From NCBI RefSeq assembly GCF_029633865.1, contig NC_079219.1:49675008-49739007 (forward strand): 64,000 nucleotides of DNA. The letters are read 5' to 3'. Source of the DNA: Lampris incognitus. Its lineage: Eukaryota; Chordata; Actinopteri; Lampriformes; Lampridae. The notes beneath the pieces are model-generated. The model did no database searches and was not told the DNA's origin. It saw only the letters and a program-made list of their open reading frames with translations. The position numbers were made by a program, and so were the translations under genes. This document shows positions 55,101 through 64,000 of this stretch, in pieces (position 1 is the first letter of the stretch; every line of letters starts with the position of its first letter).

Positions 55101-58100
55101 ACACTGTGAATACAAGCAACAACAGTTCTCAAAGTGAGTAAAGATGCACAAGCCAACCAAGTTCTTGTTGTTCACACCCATTTCCCCTGCAGTCACATCG
55201 AGTAGAATAATGTTGAGTTCCCTCTGTGTTATTGTTTGATTAAAGGAAGAGTTTGGATTTTTTGAAGTCTGTTGTTATTTTATAACCACCGCTTATGTAT
55301 AGTACATAGGTCGGTTTCATTTTCACAGTCATCCATCCTGTTCTTCATACTGGACACACAGCTCCAACTTGTCACCTACAGTGCAATGCAGAATTAACGG
55401 AGGACAAATACACAATTCTTGTTCAGTGTATAAAAACACTTAACGGTTCAGGAAAAGTAACAAGATGCTACAGCAGTCTATCATAGTGAATTTTTCTGAT
55501 AATTAAAAAAAAATTACAGTTGTTTTTATTGGTAAATTCCCTCTTAGTGTGTGCTTTGCTGTGTAGCAGTGGAGTGTCTCCTGCTGGTTATCTCTTGTAG
55601 GCTATGTTATAGGAAGTAACGCGGTAGGAAATAACCCTAACTGACCACAAAAAAAATAGTAAACTTTAGAAATTATCACTCAGATCAGTGTTGTAGTCGA
55701 GTCACTAAACATCGAGTCCGAGTCGAGTCTCGAGTCCCCAGTGTTCGAGTCCAAGTCCAAGTCCGAGTCACCAAAGAAAAGTCGAGTCGAGTCCGAGTCG
55801 AGTCCCCATTACCTGAGTCCGAGTCGAGTCCCTATTACCCTAGTCCGAGTCCGAGTCATCAAGGTTGAGTCTGAGTCGAGTTCCAAGATGGCTCCGGTGA
55901 TCCACTCGGGCACAGTCAAAGATCTGACATACAAATAAAAAAGGTCTACATTAAACAAAAATGACACAGCTGTCACCATTTCAAAGGGAGTTTAATTACT
56001 TTGTAACACGATAGCCAAACAAATGCACACCCACACACTCGCAAACATGCACGCGCAAGCATGCGCGCACACACACATTTTTAGAACAGTCTGAATTTCT
56101 TTGACATTCTGAACATTGGATGTGCTTCAAAACACCTTGATAGCTGTGAATAGCATGATATTAGCAAATGGTGGAAACAGTATACAGAAGTAAGTTCCAC
56201 AGCATACAATACATTCATAAAAACTAGTCAAAAGACATTGTCTCTCAGGAATAGTTAGGAACAAAAGGCTGGTGGCACTAGTTTTAAGCATACACGTTGC
56301 ATTTCAAAAACATAAGATCTGACAGCATGGAACTACTCAACCTTGCACGGTGAGGCCTCATCAAAATGCCTCCATGACTAAATACCCTTTCAATGGGTGC
56401 ACTGGAGGCAGGGATAGAGAATACCTGTGTGGCAATCTGATAGAGGGTAGGGAATTTGGATTTGTTTTGCTGCCAAAACCTGAGGCACGGGACTGAGTCA
56501 GAGTCCTGCTCAGCGATCAAGTTGAGGTATGCAGTCAACTGAGCCTGGCCAGACGGCTTCTTCTCGGCGGAGGAGGGAGTCCTCCTATAGTGGGAGAACA
56601 TTCTCAACTGCTTCTCAGGAGGAGACTCTGAAAGTTCACCTTCCCCTGGTCCTGCTTGTCACCCTCTGCCTTTATATACTCTAAAATGAGAGGGGGGCAT
56701 GGGGGACTCATTACAAATATGTTATTGACTAGGCCTACATGACAAATGACATGTCTATGTGCTTTATTGTAACACCTTCAATGATATAAACATCACAACA
56801 ATCAAATAGTTAATCACTTAACTAACATTAATCAAAACATTTCTCACCTTTGATCTCAGTCTTCAGCACATCTTTGATGTCACTGTCCAGCTGCACATCA
56901 TGTTCTAGCCACTGGAAGCCAAATGCTGGGTCCAACACAGATGCTATGACGTAGGCATTGGTGAAAGGAAATTTGGTGGGGCCTCTTCCTTCAGCTGGCT
57001 CACATCCTGGTATCTTGACTGCACTGAAAACCTCTGCAAACCTTGTTTTCAAGGAGCTCTCCAGAGCTCTCACCAGAGGCCCACAGTATCTGGCTTTTCC
57101 TCTTATTTCCTGCAGGTGACAGCGCAGAGTGAGGACACAGGGCACAATCACACTGACGGTGACAGTAGTCTCACCCTGAGTTAGGTTGGTTGCCTCTAAG
57201 AACGGATCAAGAACTTCGATCAGTTCTTTAAACTGAGCATACTCTCGCGGGGATAAGATAAGGCTTTTGTGCCCCTCTGATTCCAACACACTGGACAGCT
57301 TTTGCATGTCTAAATGCACATAAGCCTTCACCTGCTTCAGAGTGGAATTCCATCGTGTGGCATTCGCTGTTGGAATTGTTGCATCACCAGAACACGCTTC
57401 AAAGCAGTCTTTAAACAAGGTGCCACTGTGGAGGAGGTTGGCTGCACGGGATAGCTTTGCTAGGGTGCTTGACAGCCCACTGGTGTCTTTCAGACCATCT
57501 TTTATGACCAACTGCAGTGAATGTGTGAAGCATGATAGTCTCTGCATCTTACAGTTCTCAGCCGAAGTGTCATTGACTGTCTGTTGATCTTCTGGCATCA
57601 GGTCTTGCCATATTTCCTCATCCTCCTCAAATGTGCTGGGATCATGAGCTTCAGCATCACAAGGATCCTCTAGGGGAAAGCTGGCCTGGAAAGCTTTTCT
57701 CATGTTGGATGCATTGTCAGTTATGACAAAGTTGATCTTGTCCTTAATCAGGTATTCTTCAGCACAGCATTCAAACATCATTGCAATCTTCTCTCCTGAG
57801 TGTTTCCCATGCACTCTTTTGCAGGAAAGAAGATATGACTGAAGGCTGAGTTCCTGTTTTTTTTATCCATTGCCACTGTGTGTGCTGTCACTCCAAGGAA
57901 TGACTGCATCTTTCGATCACTCCAAATGTCTGTGGTAACAGCAACACTCGATGCTTCTGCCAGCTGGTTCTTTATCTGTTCTTTCTTGACTTCCACCATT
58001 CCTGGAATGGTCACAGAGGAAATTGTAGATCTTGCTATGGGCCGGTACTGAGGGTCCAGGACATGCAGGAAGTGCTTGAAGTCCTCGTTGTCAATGATGG

Positions 58101-60829
58101 AGAGTGGCAAGCAGCACTTAATGATTAGATCTTTTACAAGGGCATCACTTATAGCCTTCTGACGTGGATGTTTGAGGTCGTACATCCTTTGCTGTCCATC
58201 ATTTAAAAATGATGTGATAGTCTTCTGACCTGGAGCAGCTGGCATCACATCTGAAGCAGTGGAGGCACGGTATTCTTGGAACCTAGGGGAAGATAGGATA
58301 CACACTTTAGCTTGCTGATGCCAAACTGTTTCAAGTAATCTTTCTTACAGCAGAAAATGTGTAACGTTATAGCTATAACAATATGCAATAACAATACAAA
58401 TGTTACACATTATACACATAGTTGTTTGAACCATAACCAGTTAAGTTACATATTTAGTTATCTATATAACTAACATTACCATATTAGTAGATTAACTAAT
58501 GTAAACTAGCTGGATAAATGAAAAGTATGAGAAAAGATACATAATTTATGAGATTAACAGGACAGGGATTAATTAGCAAAACCCAGTCATTTAATTATTG
58601 ATTTAAGTATGTTACATGCTACCTAGCTGAGCTTTAACTCTCTATCCTCCGTGAGTCTGTATGTTTATTTTGTATGGGTCAGGGAGGGTGTGATTTTGTT
58701 AGAAGATAGAGCCAGTTCATAGTACTGTTCAAAAGCTACGTCGCGCGTGTCTATTTTTAGAATTTGGCACACCCAATGCTGCATATATGCAAAGAAAAAT
58801 ATCCCCATATTTACAGTAGCCTATGCGGTGTCACGAATCACGATACGGTTCGGTAGTTTTCGGTACATCGGGGGGGGGGGGATGCCACATCCGTCAAATC
58901 TTGTACCGTCTCCAGCTCTCAAGAAAACCAGTGGCGGCATCCACATTAGCTTTCTTCAATTAGTCCATTTAGCGAGTAATAGCCTACAATTATTTTTATT
59001 TGCATTGTAAAGTTGTGCACATTTTATCAACATTATTTGTGGATGCATATAGGCTAGACTTCTTCCTTCTCCGCACTTTGAGAATATTCATGGCGGAGAC
59101 CTGCAATGTGCGGATTTGTTATTGCTAGTTAAGATAAATGCTAACATGGTAGTTCAGAGTGGTGTGTTTTTTCCGTTAAGTATATGCTACTTGGTAATTA
59201 GCTAAATGATAAATAGGAAAAATCCGTTTTAATCTCCCTATAACACAAAGACGCTGCGTGTTACTTACCAATTCATTAGTGAGATGGATGGCACGCTCGT
59301 ACCGAAAGAGAACCGTACTGTGACTTTTCTGTGCAATGCTGCATTAGCATTCTAACAGTAACGTTACTTAACTTACCTACACAATTTCACTTGGTTCTAG
59401 TGATATGATATACCCGCTACACGACCCGACCCAACATCTTGGACCAGTGGTTGAGTTTCTTCAGAGGCTATTGTTACCGTAGCTAGATAGCTAGCTAGCT
59501 AACGTTAACTGATCACCAACCATATCATCAACTGACTGCATATCACTTACTTTTTTGGGTGCATCCTTGACAGATGTCTGTTGAAGTTTGAGGTTGTCCC
59601 GGTCTTCTCCTCAATAGTTCGTTTACATATCGAACATCTAGCAGTGATCTTGCTGGAATTTGTTGTAAAATCTGTGTAAGCAAAGCGCACAATTCGGGGC
59701 GTCTCTTTAGGCATCTTGGCGCTACTGAACATGACGGTATGCACGCCACGTGAATCCGCATGTAGGTGGAACACACGTGCCTGCCCTTACACGAAATTGA
59801 ATAATGTTACAGTATTAATATAGCTATCAATATATTTTAATAGGGCCTATTATTTAAAAAAAATCTAACAAAAACAGTCTTTATCAATTAAAAAGTCAGA
59901 GTCCGGGTCTCCAACTTCCGAGTCCGAATGCAGTAAATTCGCGAGTCCAAGTCCGAGTCATCAGTGCTCAAGTCCAAGTCGAGTCACGAGTCATGAAAAT
60001 CAGGACTCGAGTCGGACTCGAGTCCGAGTCCTGGACTCGAGTACTACAACACTGACTCAGATTCACTATGATCGATTGCTGTAGTGTCATGTTAGCTGAC
60101 GTTGGCTGAACTGAGCAGATTTTTTTTTTTTAATGAAATACGACTGGATTATTCCCCCCATTAAGTGCATTGAATTGTAGATGACATGCTGGAGCTGTAT
60201 CCAGTATGAAGAAAGTATGAGTATGGAGTACCTATGAGCTTTCTCAAGCAAAGTGGTTCACTGACATATCAATTAACATGGATAGAAACTGCTGTACAAT
60301 TCTCTGTATATACGTCAACATACTATAGCCCGAAATGTCTGAATTTGTGTCTCTTGGTGTTCGGTACTAATTCCATGCACTTTCTCTGAATTCCCACTGG
60401 AACAGTAAGAGGAGCGTACCAATGTCAGAGCTGACAGAAGAGGCCCAGACGTTGAAGCGGGCAGCCTGGAGAGCAGCCTCCAGACGGTATTACGCCCGCA
60501 AGGTGGCCCGTCAACAGGGGGCCCCCATGCAACCCGGCCCTTTTCCCCAGAATAGCAGCCCACTGTGTTTGCCACGGGTTGCTTTTCGAGAAAAGAGAAG
60601 GAAGACTCTTATATCTGAGCTGCCTGCAGAAACACAGACCATGCAGAGGGAGGCGTGGAGAGTGGCGTCCCGGAGGTACTACGCTCGAAAAGTGGCGCGC
60701 CTCCATGCAGACCCAGCACCATTCTCTCTCCTGATGCCGAACACAGAGACGTGTGGAGAGATCATCGAAACCAACCAGGGTGACTCCCAGGCTAACATGA
60801 GCGGACTTGGAGGTACTATGTGTAGCTAA
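52195..60829 (+). CDS. Uncharacterised teleost protein with coiled coil and repeated YYARK motifs (four exons, 400 aa)
   Basis: Exons 52195-52582, 53280-53573, 55037-55133 and 60406-60829 join in perfect phase (1, 1, 2) and end in TAA. The ATG at 52195 is the first in frame. Exon 1 encodes a helical N-terminus with AERDKEIQLLERRSGLLEDE, a probable coiled coil at about residues 44-78. Exon 2 is Ser/Pro-rich with MVKEEP (residues 185-190), a SUMO-acceptor consensus. Exon 3 is basic: LRKYREKMYADPAKH. Exon 4 has two copies, about residues 261-295 and 323-358, of a SEL-x-E-x-QT...AWRxASRRYYARKVAR module. Such K/R-rich modules recur in uncharacterised fish proteins, often with zinc-finger-gene-like N-termini; a nuclear DNA- or RNA-binding role is only an inference. 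The 3' end may be alternatively spliced at GGAG|GTACTA near 60811. Confidence 0.75.
52583..53279. other. Intron 1 of the uncharacterised gene
   Basis: AT-rich; a short LINE/SINE-like tail with AAGCGCTATAAAAATGG and TGATTGAT sits at about 53110-53155. Otherwise nothing recognised. Confidence 0.5.
53920..54450. repeat. 530-bp palindrome in intron 2
   Basis: The left end ATTTTAACCAAACCATACC and CATGACCTAGTATTGCC return as reverse complement at GGCAATACTAGGTCATG and GGTATGGTGTGGTTAAAAT. Inside, CTCATCTCATCATTAGCC and GGCTGATGATGAGATGAG also pair. The centre consists of two head-to-head copies of a LINE-like 3' sequence (CCTTGGGATCCCAGG-type blocks). The arms are not identical, so it is old. Confidence 0.8.
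54451..55036. other. Intron 2 remainder, nothing recognised
   Basis: AT-rich sequence ending in the CCACCTTCAG acceptor of exon 3. Confidence 0.5.
55697..55880. repeat. Left subterminal GAGTC array of the hAT element
   Basis: Dense GAGTC, AGTCC and CGAGT words in variable spacing with interruptions by CCCCATTACCT; mirrored at the right end. Subterminal repeats of this kind bind hAT transposase in known elements. Confidence 0.8.
56284..59774 (-). pseudogene. hAT transposase (ZBED-like), split and frameshifted
   Basis: Minus-strand coding blocks: 59774-59547 (BED-type finger: ARCSICKRTI ... NRHLSRMH), about 58290-57840 (TSFLNDGQQRMYDLKHPRQ ... AVTTDIWSDRKMQSFLGVTA, containing a catalytic-region Asp), about 57840-56828 (FVITDNASNMRKAF, LSCFTHSLQLVI, RWNSTLKQV, then a long helical region), and 56607-56284 (dimerisation end: SAPIERVFSHGG, RARLSSSMLSDLMFL). 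Introns separate blocks 1/2 and 3/4. Between blocks 2 and 3 the frame shifts at an eight-T run (about 57857-57864 on the plus strand), apparently one base too many. It is therefore probably inactive although every domain remains. Confidence 0.85.
59896..60043. repeat. Right subterminal GAGTC array of the hAT element
   Basis: Same word composition as the left array, inverted at the end (GGACTCGAGTCGGACTC near 60002), giving local palindromes. Confidence 0.8.
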
Positions 60830-61489
60830 TAGACAGTCATAAAACCGTAGGTCAAAGCAATGCTTTGTTTTATCCTATGCATTTTGAGAAGATTTGTCAT
60901 GGTGTACAAATATAATATCGAGTAGACTACATGAATATTTGTTTTTTTGTGACTGGATTTTTTTTTAAGAGTTGATTTGTAGTTGTATTGAGCTTTGTGT
61001 CAGTTGTCCTGCTCTGATCCTATTATGATGTTTTGAACTTGGTGTTTGAGGGCATAAAATAGTTATTTAAACTACAACGAGCATCTGAATTTTTACTTAT
61101 GTCCTAACTTTGCATTCTGTACATTGCAAAATGACTGTTACCAACAGTACACTGTAAAAAGTTCTGTTTTATGTTTTACCTTATTTTATTTTATACCACA
61201 TAACATCCCTGTACAAAATACCTTCTGCAAATAAAGCTTTTTGGTTACAATAATACATGAAGGAATACAGCCAATAGATGTTCGAGTTGTTTGATAACAG
61301 CACAATCAGTCTGGAAGCAGCTCTGGCGCCACCTAGAGTCCAACACATAAAGCACAGTCACTCTAAGACTATTATAGTGGATTTTTTTTTAAAACCTACC
61401 ACTTTGTTAACTGACTACCGACTGACTACCTATTTATTGATTACCCTTTGATATTTTACAGGTGAACATTATTGATGGATCCTAATTCA
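60830..61489. other. Probable 3' UTR of the uncharacterised gene and intergenic DNA
   Basis: An AATAAA at 61230-61235 could end the transcript. A CTCF-like CTAGGTGGCGCCAGAG (minus strand, about 61322-61337) follows. Otherwise nothing recognised. Confidence 0.4.
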
Positions 61490-61640
61490 AGATTCTAGAT
61501 TACTTCATTTGTCCCGAGGGAACTTTGTCTTGGACATAAAGGCTGCCACCTGAAACTACCTACATGCAGTAACAGACATAAAGTGCATAGTGCAGACATT
61601 CAAATGGGTGCAACACTGCCCTTCATTTCACCTCCTCCTT
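61490..61640 (-). mobile_element. LINE 3'-end fragment
   Basis: TTCATTTGTCCCGAGGGAAC and ACATAAAGTGCATAGTGCAG read on the minus strand as the end of a fish LINE (CCCTCGGGACAAATGAA-type), similar to the 3' end of the LINE at 13268-15147. Confidence 0.5.
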
Positions 61641-62460
61641 CTATCCCAGTTTAGGAGATTCACTGACGGAGGGATGGGAGAGTTTTTATACCTGTTCGGG
61701 TGTCTTTTCCTGTGTTTGGAGCCCTGTAGCGTCTAGGATGGGAGTGGTTTGTATTGTGACTGCAGGACGTGAGTGGGGTCAGCGCTGATTTTCCTACCCT
61801 GATTACCTAATGTCTTTCTGTTTATCTGTGATTTTAACGTCACCGGTGTGCTACCAAACCAAGCAGCGGGAAGACAGACTGAATTTTGGAGAACTTGCAT
61901 CTAATCAGTTAGTATATGGGGACGAGTCCCACTGCTATTATTTAACTTAAATACAACTTAACCAGAATAAAACACCGATTTAAAGGAGGAATAATCCAAA
62001 TAAAGCTGAGGGCCATGCTCCCCGTGTTCTTTTAGGAGTCGGATCATGTCCGTGTAAATGTGCCCGTCCTCTAAATGAGAGCTGTGACTCCATTCAGATG
62101 ACTGGAAGCTTCCACCAAGTCTTTCTCTCATGAGCCACTTGTGATGTGTTTCCCGGGGGGCGATACACTGTAGATGAACACACTCGTTTGAAGAAAGAGG
62201 TTTTTATTAAACATGGTTTACATCTTTGGTATTCACGATGAACAAATGATTTTTGAAAAAAAAAAGTGAAACAAATGTAAAATTACAGCATTTTATTTGA
62301 AATATTTACAGTTTCATCACTGAACTGAATACTGTGAATTTGTAGCTCACTGTTGCTATGAAAAGAAAGCACAATGTAACACAAATATATCAGAAACGGG
62401 CAGTGTTTTTGTCAGCTACTGTATAACTTTGTTTTATCATAAAACACTGCCTGGTATAAT
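61641..62460. other. Intergenic, nothing recognised
   Basis: No gene-like ORF; unique-looking sequence. Confidence 0.5.
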
Positions 62461-62514
62461 GATGATCATCCAATAATGATGCTATGTTCAATGACAGACC
62501 ATGAATGATAATTA

Positions 62515-62680
62515 ATAATAATAATAATAATAAGACTGGAACAACACCAGTGGTCATCGGAGCTCTGGGACTCACGAAGAAGGGAATGGGAAAGTTCACC
62601 AACCGTATCCCAGGCAACATCAGCATCCATGCAGTCCAGAAGATCACCCTCCTCGGAACAGCCCACATATTATGACGAGT
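62515..62680 (+). mobile_element. LINE fragment, C-terminal end of a reverse transcriptase protein
   Basis: An (ATA)n tract (about 62514-62533) precedes a plus-strand reading TPVVIGALGLTKKGMGKF and then NRIPGNISIHAVQKITLLGT, the conserved C-terminal block of R4/Dong-like or related fish LINEs. Only about 45 codons remain. Confidence 0.65.
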
Positions 62681-62769
62681 ACTGTCAATCAAGTGACATC
62701 TGCCCTACAGTGCTTCAGGTCCATAGTTTGGACCCGGCTCTACAGGATGCAAATCAGGAAACACGAAAG

Positions 62770-62900
62770 AAATAATAATAATATAAAATGTATATAGCAC
62801 TTTTCTTAACAGTGTTACACAGTACTTTACAAAAGAAATAAAACCAGACAAGGCAAAGATGAGAATCCTACAAGATAATTCAGTGATGAATTGGTTGGAC
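62770..62900 (-). repeat. Short interspersed repeat fragment
   Basis: AATAATAATAATATAAAATG, then ATATAGCACTTTTC and ACAGTACTTTACAAAAG, is the reverse of the AAAGTGCTATATA...ATTATTATT tail common on fish non-autonomous elements. Confidence 0.5.
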
Positions 62901-63119
62901 TTTGGTCTCGACGGCAAACAACACATTTCCCATTAGACAGTACAAAACAAAAGCAGCATTAAAGGACCATAACATCTGCAAAGCTACAAGAGTTTATATC
63001 CATCTGGTAAAAGTGTCAGTCATCAACTAAAAACAAGCTGAGAGAAACTTAAACGTCCAAGGCCTCATTAAATACATGGCAAACTGGCTAATACATGCAT
63101 CCTCGAGTCCCCTGCAGTC

Positions 63120-63775
63120 ATTCAGGACTACACTAATTGAGCAAGTAACAATGGTAATGGGCCAGAGTAGCCAGGAAAAATGCTGAAGAAGTTCGGCAAC
63201 CGAACCGAGAGCATCCTGACTGGATGCACCACCGCCTGGCAGGGGAACTGGACTGCCCCCAACCGCAAAACACTGCAGAGGGCTGTGCAGATGGCCCAGG
63301 ACACCAGGCGATGCGGCCTTCCCTCCATCCAGGGCAAACACAATGGACGTTGTGTCAGCAAAGCCCATAGGATTATCAAAGACCCCAGCCCCCCCAACCA
63401 TGGACTGTTCCAGCTGCCACCGGCAGGCAAGCGGACCACAGCCTCAGAGCCCAGACCAGTAGGCTCCAGAACAGCTTTTTCCACCAAGCAACCAGGCTTT
63501 AAAACAAAGACCATTAAAGACACTAAGCCTAGTGCCGGACTGACTGGTACTGACCTATGGTCTTCAGCGGATCACCAGTTTACATACACACACACATACA
63601 CACACAGCACCTTACATACACCACACACTATTTATATTATCATTACTGTTTTTTTTGTTCTGTTTTGTTGTTATTTTGTTGCTATTGTTGCTGCAGTGTC
63701 GAGGAGCCAAAACACAAGAATTTTACTGTCTTGTACTTGTATAATGAGACGTAACAAATAAAGAATCTTGAATGT
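63120..63775 (+). mobile_element. LINE fragment, Rex/L2-like RT C-terminus and 3' end
   Basis: The plus-strand open frame 63180-63761 contains NRTESILTGCTTAWQGNW, RKTLQRAVQMAQ, HRIIKDPSPPNHGLFQLPP and GKRTTASEPR, the known C-terminal order of fish LINE reverse transcriptases. The frame then runs into non-coding 3' sequence with a (CA)n-like stretch and ends at TAATGAGACGTAACAAATAAAG. No RT palm motifs are included. Confidence 0.75.
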
Positions 63776-63966
63776 TGAATAACGGGCAAACTATTATTCA
63801 TTTTTAGCCATTCCCAGTAACGGGTCAAAATGATGAAGGGAGATGAGGCCGAAAATCAAATCAATACGTTGATTTTAAGTGCTTGTACAGAGGTTAATAG
63901 TGCCAAGACAGTTTTCTAAATCTTTTAGATAGTCAAGTGTGCCTTAACCGAAAACTCATTTTGATC

Positions 63967-63995
63967 TATCAATGCATCCATCCATCCATCCATCC
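63967..63995 (-). repeat. (CATC)n, start of a minus-strand LINE 3'-end repeat
   Basis: CATCCATCCATCCATCCATC at the window edge is the tail of the (GGAT)n family in minus orientation; the body lies beyond 64000. Confidence 0.6.
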
Positions 63996-64000
63996 AGTTG

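Larger units (their letters stand above)
55678..60062 (-). mobile_element. Complete hAT transposon with GAGTC-rich subterminal arrays
   Basis: The element 55686-60054 (4369 bp) is flanked by identical ACTCAGAT at 55678-55685 and 60055-60062, the 8-bp duplication typical of hAT. Ends share CAGTGTTGTAGT (left) and its reverse complement ACTACAACACTG (right). Inside each end lies an irregular array of GAGTCCGAGTC/GAGTCGAGTC-type pentamers (about 55697-55880 and 59896-60043). The minus-strand transposase is at 56284-59774. It occupies intron 3 of the uncharacterised gene, in the opposite orientation. Confidence 0.95.
55250..60260. repeat. Foldback sequence split by the hAT element
   Basis: Left (about 55330-55500) TTCTTCATACTGGACACACAG, read in reverse, and AGCAGTCTATCATAGTGAA pair with right (about 60065-60225) TTCACTATGATCGATTGCT and TCCAGTATGAAGAA. 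A diverged relative is at about 17690-17990. The hAT element inserted in the right half. Confidence 0.55.

Noticed and set aside
63557-63754. Open frame rich in T, H, Y and C
   Set aside because: Overlaps the 3' non-coding end of a LINE and a (CA)-rich tract.

Overview
The window looks like a piece of a ray-finned (teleost) fish chromosome. It holds vertebrate split genes with GT-AG introns and consistent codon phases. Two are type I cytokine receptors in tandem. The non-coding DNA is dense in fish-type repeats: Tc1-like, hAT and PIF/Harbinger-like DNA transposons, Ty3/gypsy LTR elements, non-LTR retrotransposons, (GGAT)n-tailed LINE 3' ends, tRNA-derived SINEs, and CA, GATT and CTT microsatellites. 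The species cannot be named from the sequence alone.

Three host genes can be assembled, all on the + strand. (1) 1080-17020 is the 3' part of an interleukin-21 receptor gene (il21r): the WSEWS exon, a transmembrane exon, a Box1 exon and a large last exon. The C-terminus keeps the DTxDSGF...SSPV block and a YxxQ motif; earlier exons lie to the left of the window. (2) 21638-31990 is a complete eight-exon gene for a 469-residue type I cytokine receptor of the IL21R/IL9R/IL2RB group, lying head-to-tail behind il21r. (3) 52195-60829 is a four-exon gene for a 400-residue protein of unknown function with a coiled coil, a SUMO-type VKEE motif and two tandem SRRYYARKVAR motifs. A fourth coding unit, on the minus strand at 36686-38766, encodes a SWIM-zinc-finger protein. 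It is cut off by a gypsy element and is probably a pseudogene.

Layout: 1-1041 LINE fragment; 1080-17020 il21r, whose 12.7-kb last intron holds a 30-bp minisatellite of about 43 units, a broken hAT transposase, a LINE and partial segmental duplications; 18654-19521 two foldback elements; 19890-20325 a SINE; 21638-31990 the second receptor, with four SINEs, a Tc1 element and nested MITEs in its introns; 32950-35900 a LINE, a palindrome whose loop carries telomeric TTAGGG repeats, and a miniature LTR element; 36686-38766 the SWIM gene remnant with an 18-bp coding minisatellite; 38767-50388 a block of three gypsy elements and a miniature LTR element (TRIM); 50727-50876 a solo tRNA-like LTR; 52195-60829 the third gene, with a large palindrome in intron 2 and a 4.4-kb hAT transposon in intron 3; 60830-64000 repeat remnants.

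The most unusual material is a family of miniature LTR retrotransposons whose roughly 134-150-bp LTRs contain a tRNA-like module with Pol III A-box and B-box matches (46596-46966, 35601-35895, 25868-26017, 50727-50876, 7329-7388). Next is a 111-125-bp hairpin sequence found twice with 12-14-bp target-site duplications (19383-19507 and 43060-43170). Also notable are a young gypsy copy with identical LTRs but no integrase core, and a hAT element with GAGTC-rich subterminal arrays and a perfect 8-bp target duplication.
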